A DNA stretch of 64,000 bases. Source: Marmoricola endophyticus. Its GTDB lineage: Bacteria > Actinomycetota > Actinomycetes > Propionibacteriales > Nocardioidaceae. The notes below the pieces were generated by a model that had not been told where the DNA came from, did not search any database, and was given only the letters and a program-made list of their open reading frames with translations. Positions 16,482 through 24,082 of the stretch are shown piece after piece (positions within the stretch are counted from its first letter, which is position 1; each line of letters begins with the position of its first letter). The stretch spans positions 3,175,217-3,239,216 of the forward strand of contig NZ_BMKQ01000001.1 in assembly GCF_014644415.1 (NCBI RefSeq), given 5' to 3'. Both the position numbers and the translations under genes were made by a program.

Positions 16482-18884
16482 TCAGGCCGCCGCGGCAGCG
16501 CCGTCGTCCCGTACGCCGCTCTCGTCCTCGGCCGGCTCCAGGGCCCCGGCGACGACGTCCCGGACGTCGGAGACCAGGTGGACGGTGAGCGCGTCGAGCA
16601 CCTCGGCGGGTACGTCGTCCAGGTCCGGCTCGTTGCGGGCCGGGACGAACACCTCGGTGATCCCGGCGCGCTGGGCGGCGAGCAGCTTCTGCTTCAGCCC
16701 GCCGATCGGCATCACCTTGCCGGTCAGCGAGACCTCTCCGGTCATCGCCACGTCGCCGCGCACCGGACGGCCGGTGGCCAGGGAGGCCAGCGAGGTGACC
16801 ATCGTGATGCCCGCGGACGGCCCGTCCTTGGGGATTGCGCCGGCGGGCACGTGGACGTGCACCGGGTGGTCGAGGACCGACACGTCGATCCCGAGCTCGG
16901 CGGCGTGCGAGCGGACGAACGTCAGCGCGATCTGCGCGGACTCCTTCATCACCTCGCCCAGCTGACCGGTCAGCGACAGCGCAGGGGAGCCCTCGGGCAG
17001 CGCGCCGGCCTCGACGTAGAGCACGTCGCCACCGAGTCCGGTCACCGCCAGGCCCGTCGTCACGCCGGGGACGGACGTCCGCTCGTGCGCGTCCGGGGTG
17101 AACCGGGCGCGGCCGACGAGGTCGCGCAGACCGTCGGCGTCGACCCGCACCGGAGCCGTGGCGCCCTCGGCCAGCCGGGTGGCCGCGCGGCGGAAGGCCT
17201 TGGCCAGCAGCCGCTCGAGCTGTCGTACCCCGGCCTCGCGGGTGTGGTTCGCGGCGAGCTCGCGCAGCGCGTCGTCGGTGACCTCGACCTCGTCGGAGGT
17301 CAGCGCGGCGCGCTCGAGCTGGCGCGGCACGAGGTAGTCGCGGGCGATCGCGACCTTGTCGTCCTCGGTGTAGCCGTCGAGCGTGATCAGCTCCATCCGG
17401 TCCAGCAGCGGGCCGGGGATCTGCTCGACCACGTTGGCCGTGGCGATGAACAGCACGTCGGACAGGTCGAGGTCGAGCTCGAGGTAGTGGTCGCGGAAGG
17501 TGTGGTTCTGCGCCGGGTCGAGCACCTCCAGCAGGGCCGAGGCCACGTCACCGCGCTGGTCCGCGCCGACCTTGTCGACCTCGTCGAGGAGGACGACCGG
17601 GTTCATCGAGCCGGCCTCCTTGACCGCACGGACGATCCGGCCGGGCAGGGCCCCGACGTACGTGCGCCGGTGCCCGCGGATCTCGGCCTCGTCTCGCACG
17701 CCGCCCAGGGCGACCCGGACGAAGTCGCGGCCCAGGGCGCGGGCGACCGACTCGCCGAGCGAGGTCTTGCCGACACCGGGGGGCCCGGCGAGCAGCAGGA
17801 CGGCGCCCGAGCCGCGGCCGCCGACCAGCTCCAGCCCGCGCTCGGCGCGGCGGGCGCGCACGGCGAGGTGCTCGACGATCCGGTCCTTCACGTCCTCGAG
17901 GCCGTGGTGGTCGGCGTCGAGGACGGCGCGCGCGGCAGCGATGTCGGTGGTGTCGACGGTCCGCTTCGTCCACGGCAGCTCCAGCACGGTGTCCAGCCAG
18001 GTGCGGATCCACGAGGTCTCGGGGTTCTGGTCGCTGGAGCGCTCGAGCTTGTCGACCTCGCGCTCGAGCGCCTCGGCGACCGGCGCGGGGAACCCGTCGG
18101 TGGCGACGAGGGCCTCGACCCGGGCGCGGTAGTCGTCGGACCCGTCGGGCTGTCCCTCGCCGAGCTCCTTGCGGATCGCGGCGAGCTGCTGGCGCAGGAG
18201 GTACTCGCGCTGCGTCTTCTCCATGCCCTCGCGCACCTCGGCGCCGATCCGGTCGGAGACCTCGGCCTCGGCGTGGTGCTCGCGGGTCCACTCAACCAGG
18301 CGCTCCAGGCGGGCCTCCAGGTCGGGGGTCTCGAGCAGCTCGCGCTTGCGCTCGGCGGAGAGGTACGCCGCCCAGCCGGCGGTGTCCGCGATCGCGTCGG
18401 GGTCGGTCAGCGCGCTGAACTGGTCGACCACCTGCCAGGCCTCGCGGCGCTGCAGGTCAGCGATCACCAGCGAGCGGTAGTCCTTGACCAGCTCGCGCAC
18501 CCGCTCGGTCACCTCGGGCTCGGGCGCCTGGGTCGTCTCGACCCACAGCGCCGCGCCGGGACCGGGGACGCCGGAGCCGATGCGGGCGCGTCGGACGGCA
18601 CGGAGCACCGCGGCGGGGCGCGAGGAGCTGAACCGGCCGACCTGCTCGACGCGTGCGACGACGCCGTACGTCGCGTAGCGGTCGTCGAGGCGCGGGGCCA
18701 CGAGGAGCTCGTCGTCGGTCGTGGTGCGCGCCGCGTCGACGGCGGCACGGGCCGCTCCCTCGTCAAGGTCGAGCTCGACCGGCACGACCATGCCGGGGAG
18801 GATCACGACGTCGGGGAGGAAGAGGACGGGAAGGTCGCGGGTCGTGGGCTGCCCGGGCTCGGGGGCGGACGTGGGGTCGGACAT
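16482..18884 (-). CDS. lon: ATP-dependent protease Lon
   Basis: An 800-residue Lon protease that degrades damaged and regulatory proteins. The N-terminal substrate-binding domain starts DLPVLFLPDVVILPGMVVPV. It is followed by a coiled-coil region (KTQREYLLRQQLAAIRKELG), the AAA+ module with Walker A GPPGVGKTSLG near residue 371, and the protease domain with the Ser-Lys dyad (Ser690 in PKDGPSAG, Lys near 733 in PIGGLKQK). The upstream region holds a HAIR inverted repeat, the known HspR site, 24 bp before the ATG, so heat-shock repression by HspR is likely. Streptomyces lon is an established HspR target. It ends in two hairpins. Confidence 0.96.
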   Translation of the reverse strand: MSDPTSAPEPGQPTTRDLPVLFLPDVVILPGMVVPVELDLDEGAARAAVDAARTTTDDELLVAPRLDDRYATYGVVARVEQVGRFSSSRPAAVLRAVRRARIGSGVPGPGAALWVETTQAPEPEVTERVRELVKDYRSLVIADLQRREAWQVVDQFSALTDPDAIADTAGWAAYLSAERKRELLETPDLEARLERLVEWTREHHAEAEVSDRIGAEVREGMEKTQREYLLRQQLAAIRKELGEGQPDGSDDYRARVEALVATDGFPAPVAEALEREVDKLERSSDQNPETSWIRTWLDTVLELPWTKRTVDTTDIAAARAVLDADHHGLEDVKDRIVEHLAVRARRAERGLELVGGRGSGAVLLLAGPPGVGKTSLGESVARALGRDFVRVALGGVRDEAEIRGHRRTYVGALPGRIVRAVKEAGSMNPVVLLDEVDKVGADQRGDVASALLEVLDPAQNHTFRDHYLELDLDLSDVLFIATANVVEQIPGPLLDRMELITLDGYTEDDKVAIARDYLVPRQLERAALTSDEVEVTDDALRELAANHTREAGVRQLERLLAKAFRRAATRLAEGATAPVRVDADGLRDLVGRARFTPDAHERTSVPGVTTGLAVTGLGGDVLYVEAGALPEGSPALSLTGQLGEVMKESAQIALTFVRSHAAELGIDVSVLDHPVHVHVPAGAIPKDGPSAGITMVTSLASLATGRPVRGDVAMTGEVSLTGKVMPIGGLKQKLLAAQRAGITEVFVPARNEPDLDDVPAEVLDALTVHLVSDVRDVVAGALEPAEDESGVRDDGAAAAA

Positions 18885-18907
18885 GGTGCGCCTCGGTTCG
18901 TCTCGTG

Positions 18908-18928
18908 CTTGAGTGGTGAGGACTCAAC
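18908..18928. promoter_or_regulatory. HAIR element (HspR operator) of lon
   Basis: CTTGAGT, seven bases (GGTGAGG), then ACTCAAC. This matches the HspR-associated inverted repeat (CTTGAGT-N7-ACTCAAG) at 13 of 14 defined positions. It lies 24 bp upstream of the lon ATG in the divergent lon/MerR promoter region. Repression by HspR and release on heat shock are inferred from the established motif; hspR itself is not in this window. Confidence 0.85.
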
Positions 18929-18985
18929 CCTGACCCCGGGGGGGCGCTTCCGCGGTTCACCGTGGGCGAACGCGGCGTCGCACTG

Positions 18986-19002
18986 TGCCAGTATTGCTGT
19001 CA
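18986..19002. promoter_or_regulatory. Operator-like palindrome at the start of the MerR gene
   Basis: TGCCAG-TATTG-CTGTCA ends two bases before the ATG of the MerR-type gene. It is the same 17-bp design as the site in front of the F420 oxidoreductase gene (4027-4043), 15 of 17 identical. Autoregulation by this MerR protein is the simplest reading. Confidence 0.5.
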
Positions 19003-19004
19003 CG

Positions 19005-19745
19005 ATGCCCTCCTCGCAGACCGCCGCCACCGATGACTCCGAGACCTCCGGCCTGCTCACCGTCGACGAGCTGGCCGTGGCCACCGGGACGACGGTGCGC
19101 AACACGCGCTACTACGCCGGGCTCGGGCTGCTCCCGCCGCCGCAGCGCCGCGGGCGGATGGCGTACTACACCGGGGTGCACAAGGCGAGGCTGGAGCTGA
19201 TCCGCGCCCTGCAGGAGCACGGGTTCACCCTCGCCGCGATCGAGCGCTACTTCTCCCGGCTCCCCGAGGACGCCAGCGCCGAGGCGCTCGCCGCGCAGCG
19301 CGTGATGCTCACGTCGTGGAAGCCGAGCCCGACGGAGGTGCTCACCCGCTCCCAGCTCGAGCGCCGCGTCGGCGACACGCTGAGCGACGACGAGGTCGAG
19401 CTGATGGTGCGGCTGCAGACGCTGCGGGTCCTCGAGCCCGGTCGGTACGAGGTGCTCACCGACGTCGAGGCGCCGTACCGGCTGATCCGCCTCGGCCTGC
19501 CCGTGGACTCGCTGCTCGAGGCGAACACCGCCATCGCCCGGCACATGGAGGGCCTGGCCGACGAGCTGACGGAGGTGCTCCGCAGCAAGGTGGTCGCGCC
19601 GTTCCGGCAGCGCGAGCACACCGAGGAGGACACCGCGCGCTTCGAGGAGATGATGACCGAGCTCCGCGAGCTCACCATGACCGCCGTCGTGAGCGGCTAC
19701 CAGCGCGCCGCCGACGAGGTCATCCGCCGCTCGCTGACGCGCTAG
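19005..19745 (+). CDS. MerR-family transcriptional regulator
   Basis: 246 residues. The N-terminal winged helix-turn-helix is of MerR type: LLTVDELAVATGTTVRNTRY then YAGLGLLPPPQRRGRMAYYT and ARLELIRALQEHGFTLAAIE. The C-terminal half is long and helical, not the short metal-binding tail of MerR or CueR, so it probably senses an organic ligand or partner. ATG 19005 is preceded directly by a palindrome that could be its own operator. The frame is open far upstream, antisense to lon, but that part is a shadow. It is divergent from lon and ends at a tandem hairpin block. Confidence 0.85.
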   Translation: MPSSQTAATDDSETSGLLTVDELAVATGTTVRNTRYYAGLGLLPPPQRRGRMAYYTGVHKARLELIRALQEHGFTLAAIERYFSRLPEDASAEALAAQRVMLTSWKPSPTEVLTRSQLERRVGDTLSDDEVELMVRLQTLRVLEPGRYEVLTDVEAPYRLIRLGLPVDSLLEANTAIARHMEGLADELTEVLRSKVVAPFRQREHTEEDTARFEEMMTELRELTMTAVVSGYQRAADEVIRRSLTR

Positions 19746-19747
19746 CC

Positions 19748-19861
19748 CGCGAGGCGTCGCGTGTTCGCGACGTCTCGGGGTGGGCGGTGCGCGAGGCGTC
19801 GCGTGTTCGGGACGTCTCGGGGTGGGCGGTGCGCGAGGCGTCGCGTGTTCGGGACGTCTCG
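19748..19861. repeat. 42-bp tandem repeat of terminator-like hairpins
   Basis: About 2.7 copies of a 42-bp unit between two convergent genes. Each unit holds a hairpin, CGAGGCGTCGCG-TGTT-CGCGACGTCTCG in the first copy (12-bp stem with one G-T pair), with one changed base in copies two and three. The spacer is GGGGTGGGCGGTG. It starts two bases after the MerR stop and ends six bases before the stop of the spermidine-synthase-like gene. It can therefore work as a bidirectional terminator array. Confidence 0.8.
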
Positions 19862-19866
19862 CGGGG

Positions 19867-21432
19867 TCAGCGGCCCTCGCCGGTCTCGGCGACCTTGGCC
19901 AGGGACAGGTCGACCAGCCACTCCACCGGGGCCTTGTCGTCGGTGTAGACGTCGCCGCCGGTCAGGGCGGGCTCGATCCGCGACGCACTGCCGTCGAGGA
20001 CCTGCTCCACCTCTGCCGGCAGCGTCGGGGCCTTGGCGCGCAGCGCGTCGGCCGGCTCGGTGTCGTCGGTGGTGCCGACCAGCAGGGTGTTGGTGCGCTG
20101 GGCCGGGTCCCGGTAGACACGGTCGTCACCGAAGGCGGTGCGCATCGTCGCGGCGAGCACCTTCTCCAGCTTCGTCGACCCGGCCGGCTGCCCCACGTTC
20201 ACCACGACGACGCCACCGGGTGCGAGCCGGTCGCGGACGAGGGCGAAGAACTCCTTCGTGGTCAGGTAGAACGGGATGTACGGCTGCCGGTAGGCGTCGA
20301 TCACGATCGCGTCCTGCTTGGTCGTCGTGCGCTCGAGCCAGGGCCGCGCGTCGTCGGCGTACGTCTGCAGGTCCGGCGCCTGCAGGTCGAAGTACTTCCG
20401 TCCGGCCTGCGTGACCGCCTTGTCGATCTCGACCGCGTCGATGTGCGTGGTGGGCGAGTAGTGACCGAGCGCGCGCGCGGTCGTCCCCGCCGCGGAGCCG
20501 AGGATCGCCACCGAGCGCAGGTCGGAGCGGCCGGCCCACATCAGTGCGAGCTGCTGGTCCCAGTAGCCGGTGGTGAGGTAGCTCCCGGGCCGGTAGAGCG
20601 AGTGCACCGCCTGGCCCTCGTTGAGCTCCAGCGTCCGCTCGCCGTCGGCGGCCTGCAAGACGCGGCCGTACTGGTAGCGCGTCTCCTTCTCCCAGATCAC
20701 CGTCGATCCCGCGGTGCCGGACTTGAGGATCCCGGTCGGCAGCGCGATCAGGACGAGGATCAGGGCAGGGACGATCAGCGCCGGCAGCCGGTGTCTGCGC
20801 AGGCCGGCGATGGCGGCGAGGGCCAGCAGCAGCGCGAAGACCAGGAACGTGCGCCGGGTGCCGACGAACGGGATCAGCACCAGCGCCGCGGCGAAGGTGC
20901 CGACCAGCGAGCCGAACGTGGAGATCGCGTAGAGCCGCCCGGCCACCCGGCCGGAGTCCTCGACGCGGTCCACCGCCAGCCGGACGGCGTACGGGGACAC
21001 CGCGCCGACCAGCAGCAGCGGCACGGCGATCAGCACCATCACCCCGAGCAGCGAGCCCGCGAACGTCCCGACGGACAGCGAGTCGAAGGCATCGACCGAG
21101 GCCCGCAGGAACGGGTTGGCCACGAACGGCACCGCTGCGATCAGCACCGACGCGACCAGGATGATCCGCGACAGCCCGGCCATGCTCGGGTCCCGGTCGG
21201 CCAGGCGACCACCGATCGAGTAGCCCACCGACAGCGCGACCAGCACCACGGCGATCGTGTTGGCCCACACGATCGTCGAGGCGCCGAACCACGGCTCGAG
21301 CAGGCGGGTCGCGGCGATCTCCGCGCCGAGCGAGACCGAGCCGGTGACGAAGACGACGACACCCAGCGGCAGGGAGTACGACCGCGCCGGCTGGTCGGTG
21401 CCGCCCTCGGTACGGTCCAGCTGCGCCGTCAC
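19867..21432 (-). CDS. Spermidine synthase-like fused membrane protein
   Basis: 521 residues. About seven hydrophobic segments occupy residues 15-230 (for example SLPLGVVVFVTGSVSLGAEI and IVWANTIAVVLVALSVGYSI). A SpeE-like Rossmann domain follows, with VAILGSAAGTTARALGHYSP, HIDAVEIDKAVTQAGRKYF and DAIVIDAYRQPYIPF. Such MFS/spermidine-synthase fusions are common in actinobacteria, but true aminopropyl transfer is not shown. The usual GGGDG is replaced by GSAAG. GTG 21432 overlaps the sortase stop (GTGA), so it is co-translated with a sortase. Confidence 0.82.
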   Translation of the reverse strand: MTAQLDRTEGGTDQPARSYSLPLGVVVFVTGSVSLGAEIAATRLLEPWFGASTIVWANTIAVVLVALSVGYSIGGRLADRDPSMAGLSRIILVASVLIAAVPFVANPFLRASVDAFDSLSVGTFAGSLLGVMVLIAVPLLLVGAVSPYAVRLAVDRVEDSGRVAGRLYAISTFGSLVGTFAAALVLIPFVGTRRTFLVFALLLALAAIAGLRRHRLPALIVPALILVLIALPTGILKSGTAGSTVIWEKETRYQYGRVLQAADGERTLELNEGQAVHSLYRPGSYLTTGYWDQQLALMWAGRSDLRSVAILGSAAGTTARALGHYSPTTHIDAVEIDKAVTQAGRKYFDLQAPDLQTYADDARPWLERTTTKQDAIVIDAYRQPYIPFYLTTKEFFALVRDRLAPGGVVVVNVGQPAGSTKLEKVLAATMRTAFGDDRVYRDPAQRTNTLLVGTTDDTEPADALRAKAPTLPAEVEQVLDGSASRIEPALTGGDVYTDDKAPVEWLVDLSLAKVAETGEGR

Positions 21433-22094
21433 CGGTCGACCTTCCTGGTCTTCACGAGGTCGCCCACGACGACCGACCGGTCGTCGGTGTGGAACAGCTC
21501 GGAGCAGGTGAGCAGCGTGATCAGGTGCTGGGTCGGGGCGGCGCCCTTCGCGCTCGGCGAGGGCACCGGCCACAGCGGCCAGGCGGTGGTGAAGTCGACG
21601 ATGGTGTCCGTCCCTGAGTTGCGGAGCCGATAGGTGTAGGTCGCCGTGCGCGTCTCGACCTCGACGAGGTCGCCCTTGCGCAGGTCCGGGAACTTGCTGA
21701 AGGGCTCGCCGTGCGTGACCCGGTGCCCGGCGAGGACGTAGTTGCCGAGGCCGCCGGCCTTCGCGCCGTCGGTGTAGCGCGCGACGCCCTTGGCGAGGTT
21801 GTCGTCGGTGAAGCCCTGGACGATGGGCACGGAGTACGACGCACCGAACCGCGGCACGTGCAGCAGCGCCCTGCTCGGTCCCTCCTCGCCCCGTTCCCAG
21901 GCCCGCTCGGTCCTCTCGCGGATCTGACCGGCCTCGTGGCGGGAGACGACGTTGGTGCCGAACATCTGCCAGCCGACGTAGCCGAGCAGGCCGAGCCCCA
22001 CGACGATCAGCAGCACGCCGCACCAGAAGACCACGCCTCGCGGGCGCTTCTCGCGCTCGCCCGGGTCGCGGTCGAGGGTCGACACGTCGCTCAC
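21429..22094 (-). CDS. Class E sortase
   Basis: 221 residues. A cytoplasmic tail precedes one membrane anchor (about residues 24-44: VVFWCGVLLIVVGLGLLGYV). The sortase barrel has catalytic His in VLAGHRVTHGEPF, Cys197 in LITLLTCSELF and Arg in HTDDRSVVVGDL. Class E enzymes of actinobacteria attach LAXTG-type proteins to the cell wall. GTG 22094 has GGAAGGGG upstream. The frame is open further upstream but contains no conserved part. It forms an operon with the spermidine-synthase-like gene. No sortase substrate gene is present nearby. Confidence 0.88.
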   Translation of the reverse strand: MSDVSTLDRDPGEREKRPRGVVFWCGVLLIVVGLGLLGYVGWQMFGTNVVSRHEAGQIRERTERAWERGEEGPSRALLHVPRFGASYSVPIVQGFTDDNLAKGVARYTDGAKAGGLGNYVLAGHRVTHGEPFSKFPDLRKGDLVEVETRTATYTYRLRNSGTDTIVDFTTAWPLWPVPSPSAKGAAPTQHLITLLTCSELFHTDDRSVVVGDLVKTRKVDR

Positions 22095-22210
22095 GTCGCG
22101 GCCCCTTCCGTAGGCCGGCACCACCTCGCGGGAGCGCGAGGGCCCGGTCGGGGCCCAGTGTGACAGGACGTCACGAACCGGGCACCCGTACCGGGCCGAG
22201 GTGATCGCGG

Positions 22211-22429
22211 TCAAGCGCGGGGCATCAGCACCCACAGCAGTGCGTAGGCCACGACGACGGGGAAGACCCCGACGACCAGCAGGACCACGGCGAGGACGCG
22301 TACGAGGGTGGCGTCGACGTCGGCGTACCTCGCCAGGCCGCCGCAGACGCCGGCGATCATCCGGTCGTCGGCGGCACGGGTGAGGCGTCGCGGGGCGGTC
22401 GCGGCGGGGGTGGGGGTGGTGTCGTTCAT
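22211..22429 (-). CDS. Small PspC-domain membrane protein
   Basis: 72 residues: a PspC domain alone. The core RMIAGVCGGLARYADVDATL is followed by two close hydrophobic stretches ending YALLWVLMPRA. PspC domains sense or respond to membrane stress. It is the last gene of the operon 23939 to 22211 and overlaps the previous gene by four bases (ATGA). Confidence 0.88.
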   Translation of the reverse strand: MNDTTPTPAATAPRRLTRAADDRMIAGVCGGLARYADVDATLVRVLAVVLLVVGVFPVVVAYALLWVLMPRA

Positions 22430-22710
22430 CGGTGCTCCTCGGTGTGGTGGGCGGTGTCGTCGTACGGGGCGTCGTGCGGGGCGTCGGTGGTGCGTCGGGC
22501 CGGGACGGCCAGGGCGGTCAGCCCGAGCAGGCCGGCGACCACGAGGACCAGGGGCAGCAGCCAGGACAGCTGGGCGCCGTCGACGAGACCGGCGGCCCAC
22601 AGGGCCCACGCACCGGAGAGGCCGAGGGCGGCGAGCCCGCTGACGAGGTAGCCGATCCGGACCGGTCGGCGTGGCGGCGCGGCCGTGGGCTGGGGCAGGG
22701 GAGTGGTCAT
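22426..22710 (-). CDS. Small two-helix membrane protein of the PspC operon
   Basis: 94 residues with ATG 22710, overlapping its neighbours by four bases at both ends. Two hydrophobic helices (VRIGYLVSGLAALGLSGAWA and LSWLLPLVLVVAGLLGLTAL) are followed by a charged His-rich tail (DAPHDAPYDDTAHHTEEH). I do not recognise a named family. The strict position between two PspC genes suggests a part in the same membrane-stress response. Confidence 0.75.
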   Translation of the reverse strand: MTTPLPQPTAAPPRRPVRIGYLVSGLAALGLSGAWALWAAGLVDGAQLSWLLPLVLVVAGLLGLTALAVPARRTTDAPHDAPYDDTAHHTEEHR

Positions 22711-23939
22711 GACTGGCTCCTGACGGTGATGGCGCCGAGGCGCGAGTCGATGTCGAGGTCGAGGGTGGGTGCCCCGGCCGCCGCGGGGACCTCGCCCGCC
22801 AGGTGCGGGGCGAAGCCCACGGCCGACTCGGAGGTGGGCAGCTCGATCGCACCGGCGAGATCGACGTCGGCCTCGACCCGGGCGCCGACACCCCGCGGGA
22901 GGACCACCTCGACGACGCCGCTGCGGGCGGTGAGGTCGATGGTCCTCCCGTCGAGCGCCGCCGGGTCGGACACGCGGCTCAGGTCGAGGGTCAGGGTGCC
23001 GTTGCCGATCCCGTACGACGGCGCGACCTGCGCGGCGGAGGTGGGGTACGGGCGTACCTCCTGGCCCGAGGGGGTCGAGCCGACGACGACGCCGAGGGCG
23101 GTCGAGGCGACGCCGACCAGTGCCAGCAGCACCAGGCCGCCGGGGCGTCCCCAGAACGCCCCGACCAGCAGGGCGGCGCCGGTGAGCGCGAGCGTCAGCG
23201 CGGGGTACGCCCCGTCCGCGACCGGGCCGCCGGAGGCGTCGTACAGACCGAGCGCGCCGAGCGCGACGGCGATCACGGCGAGCGTGGGCCAGAACAGGAT
23301 GGGGCCGGAGCGCGGACGCGGGGGCGTGTACGACGGCAGCAGCCGCCCGGCGGTGGTGCCGGCAGGAGGAGAGGGGGCAGGTGCCGCCGCGGTGGCGGCG
23401 ACAGGAGTCGGGTCGGCCGAGGCGGTGGTTGGGTGCGCGCTGCGCCGGGACATCCACACCCCGACGAGCACGACGAGCACGACCAGCAGCGGGAACGGTG
23501 TGAGGAAGAACCAGCCGCCGCCGAGCGGCGGTCCCCAGCCCTGACCGAGCGCCGTCAGGGCGCCGATGACGCCGACGACGACCAGCGCGGCGACACGTGC
23601 GCCGCCCTCGAGGTGGATGACGGCGCGGCCGCTGCGCTCGTCGGGCACGAACAGCCAGGCGCCGGCGTAGAGCAGCAGACCCGCACCGCCGACCAGTGCC
23701 AGCACCACGGTGACGACGCGGACGACGGTCGGGTCCACGTCGAGGTGGCGGGCGAGGCCGCCGCAGACGCCGCCGAGGCGCCGCTCGTCGGCGCTGCGGC
23801 GCAGCCGGTCGAGGTCGCGGGCCTGTGCGCCGGTGACACGGGGCCCGGTGTCCGGGTCGCTCGCCGGTGGCGGCGGATTGGTCGCGGTCGTACCGCGCTC
23901 GTCCCCGTCGCCCTGGATCGGTCTGGTCTCGTCGTCCAT
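22707..23939 (-). CDS. PspC-domain protein with C-terminal LiaF-like beta domain
   Basis: 410 residues. A polar N terminus leads to a PspC domain at about 50-105 (RRLGGVCGGLARHLDVDPTV then LLLYAGAWLFVPDE). Several further membrane helices follow, and a C-terminal adhesin-like beta region (ARSGVVEVVLPRGVGARVEA, APTLDLDIDSRLGAITV) resembles LiaF/DUF2154-type proteins, which often repress or sense with LiaSR-type kinases. It is divergent from a PspC histidine kinase with a paired-site promoter between. Confidence 0.82.
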   Translation of the reverse strand: MDDETRPIQGDGDERGTTATNPPPPASDPDTGPRVTGAQARDLDRLRRSADERRLGGVCGGLARHLDVDPTVVRVVTVVLALVGGAGLLLYAGAWLFVPDERSGRAVIHLEGGARVAALVVVGVIGALTALGQGWGPPLGGGWFFLTPFPLLVVLVVLVGVWMSRRSAHPTTASADPTPVAATAAAPAPSPPAGTTAGRLLPSYTPPRPRSGPILFWPTLAVIAVALGALGLYDASGGPVADGAYPALTLALTGAALLVGAFWGRPGGLVLLALVGVASTALGVVVGSTPSGQEVRPYPTSAAQVAPSYGIGNGTLTLDLSRVSDPAALDGRTIDLTARSGVVEVVLPRGVGARVEADVDLAGAIELPTSESAVGFAPHLAGEVPAAAGAPTLDLDIDSRLGAITVRSQS

Positions 23940-23974
23940 GCCGGAGATCCTTCGCGCTGCGCCGCGCGCGCACC

Positions 23975-24045
23975 ATCGGGGAAACCCCTGGTTCCTCGCT
24001 GCTCGACCCTGGTCCCCGGCGCGGCCCCTCAGGGTTCTCCCCGAT
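23975..24045. promoter_or_regulatory. Paired inverted motif in the PspC divergent promoter
   Basis: ATCGGGGAAACCC (23975-23987) and, inverted, GGGTTCTCCCCGAT (24032-24045), whose complement reads ATCGGGGAGAACCC. They lie 44 bp apart between the PspC operon and the kinase/regulator operon. They could be binding sites of the response regulator encoded next door, controlling both directions. A related CCTGGTCCCCGG lies between them. Confidence 0.4.
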
Positions 24046-24082
24046 GCCCGGGGGCGTCGCTGCGTGTGACGATGAGCCGGTC

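Noticed and set aside
16413-19004. Very long plus-strand open frame, antisense to lon, joined to the MerR gene
   Set aside because: It is a GC-bias shadow of lon (low-complexity Arg/Gly/Val/Leu sequence). Only the part from ATG 19005 shows a real domain.
19748-19861. Possible CRISPR array
   Set aside because: The 42-bp units are directly adjacent without variable spacers, fewer than three copies, and each contains a terminator-like hairpin.
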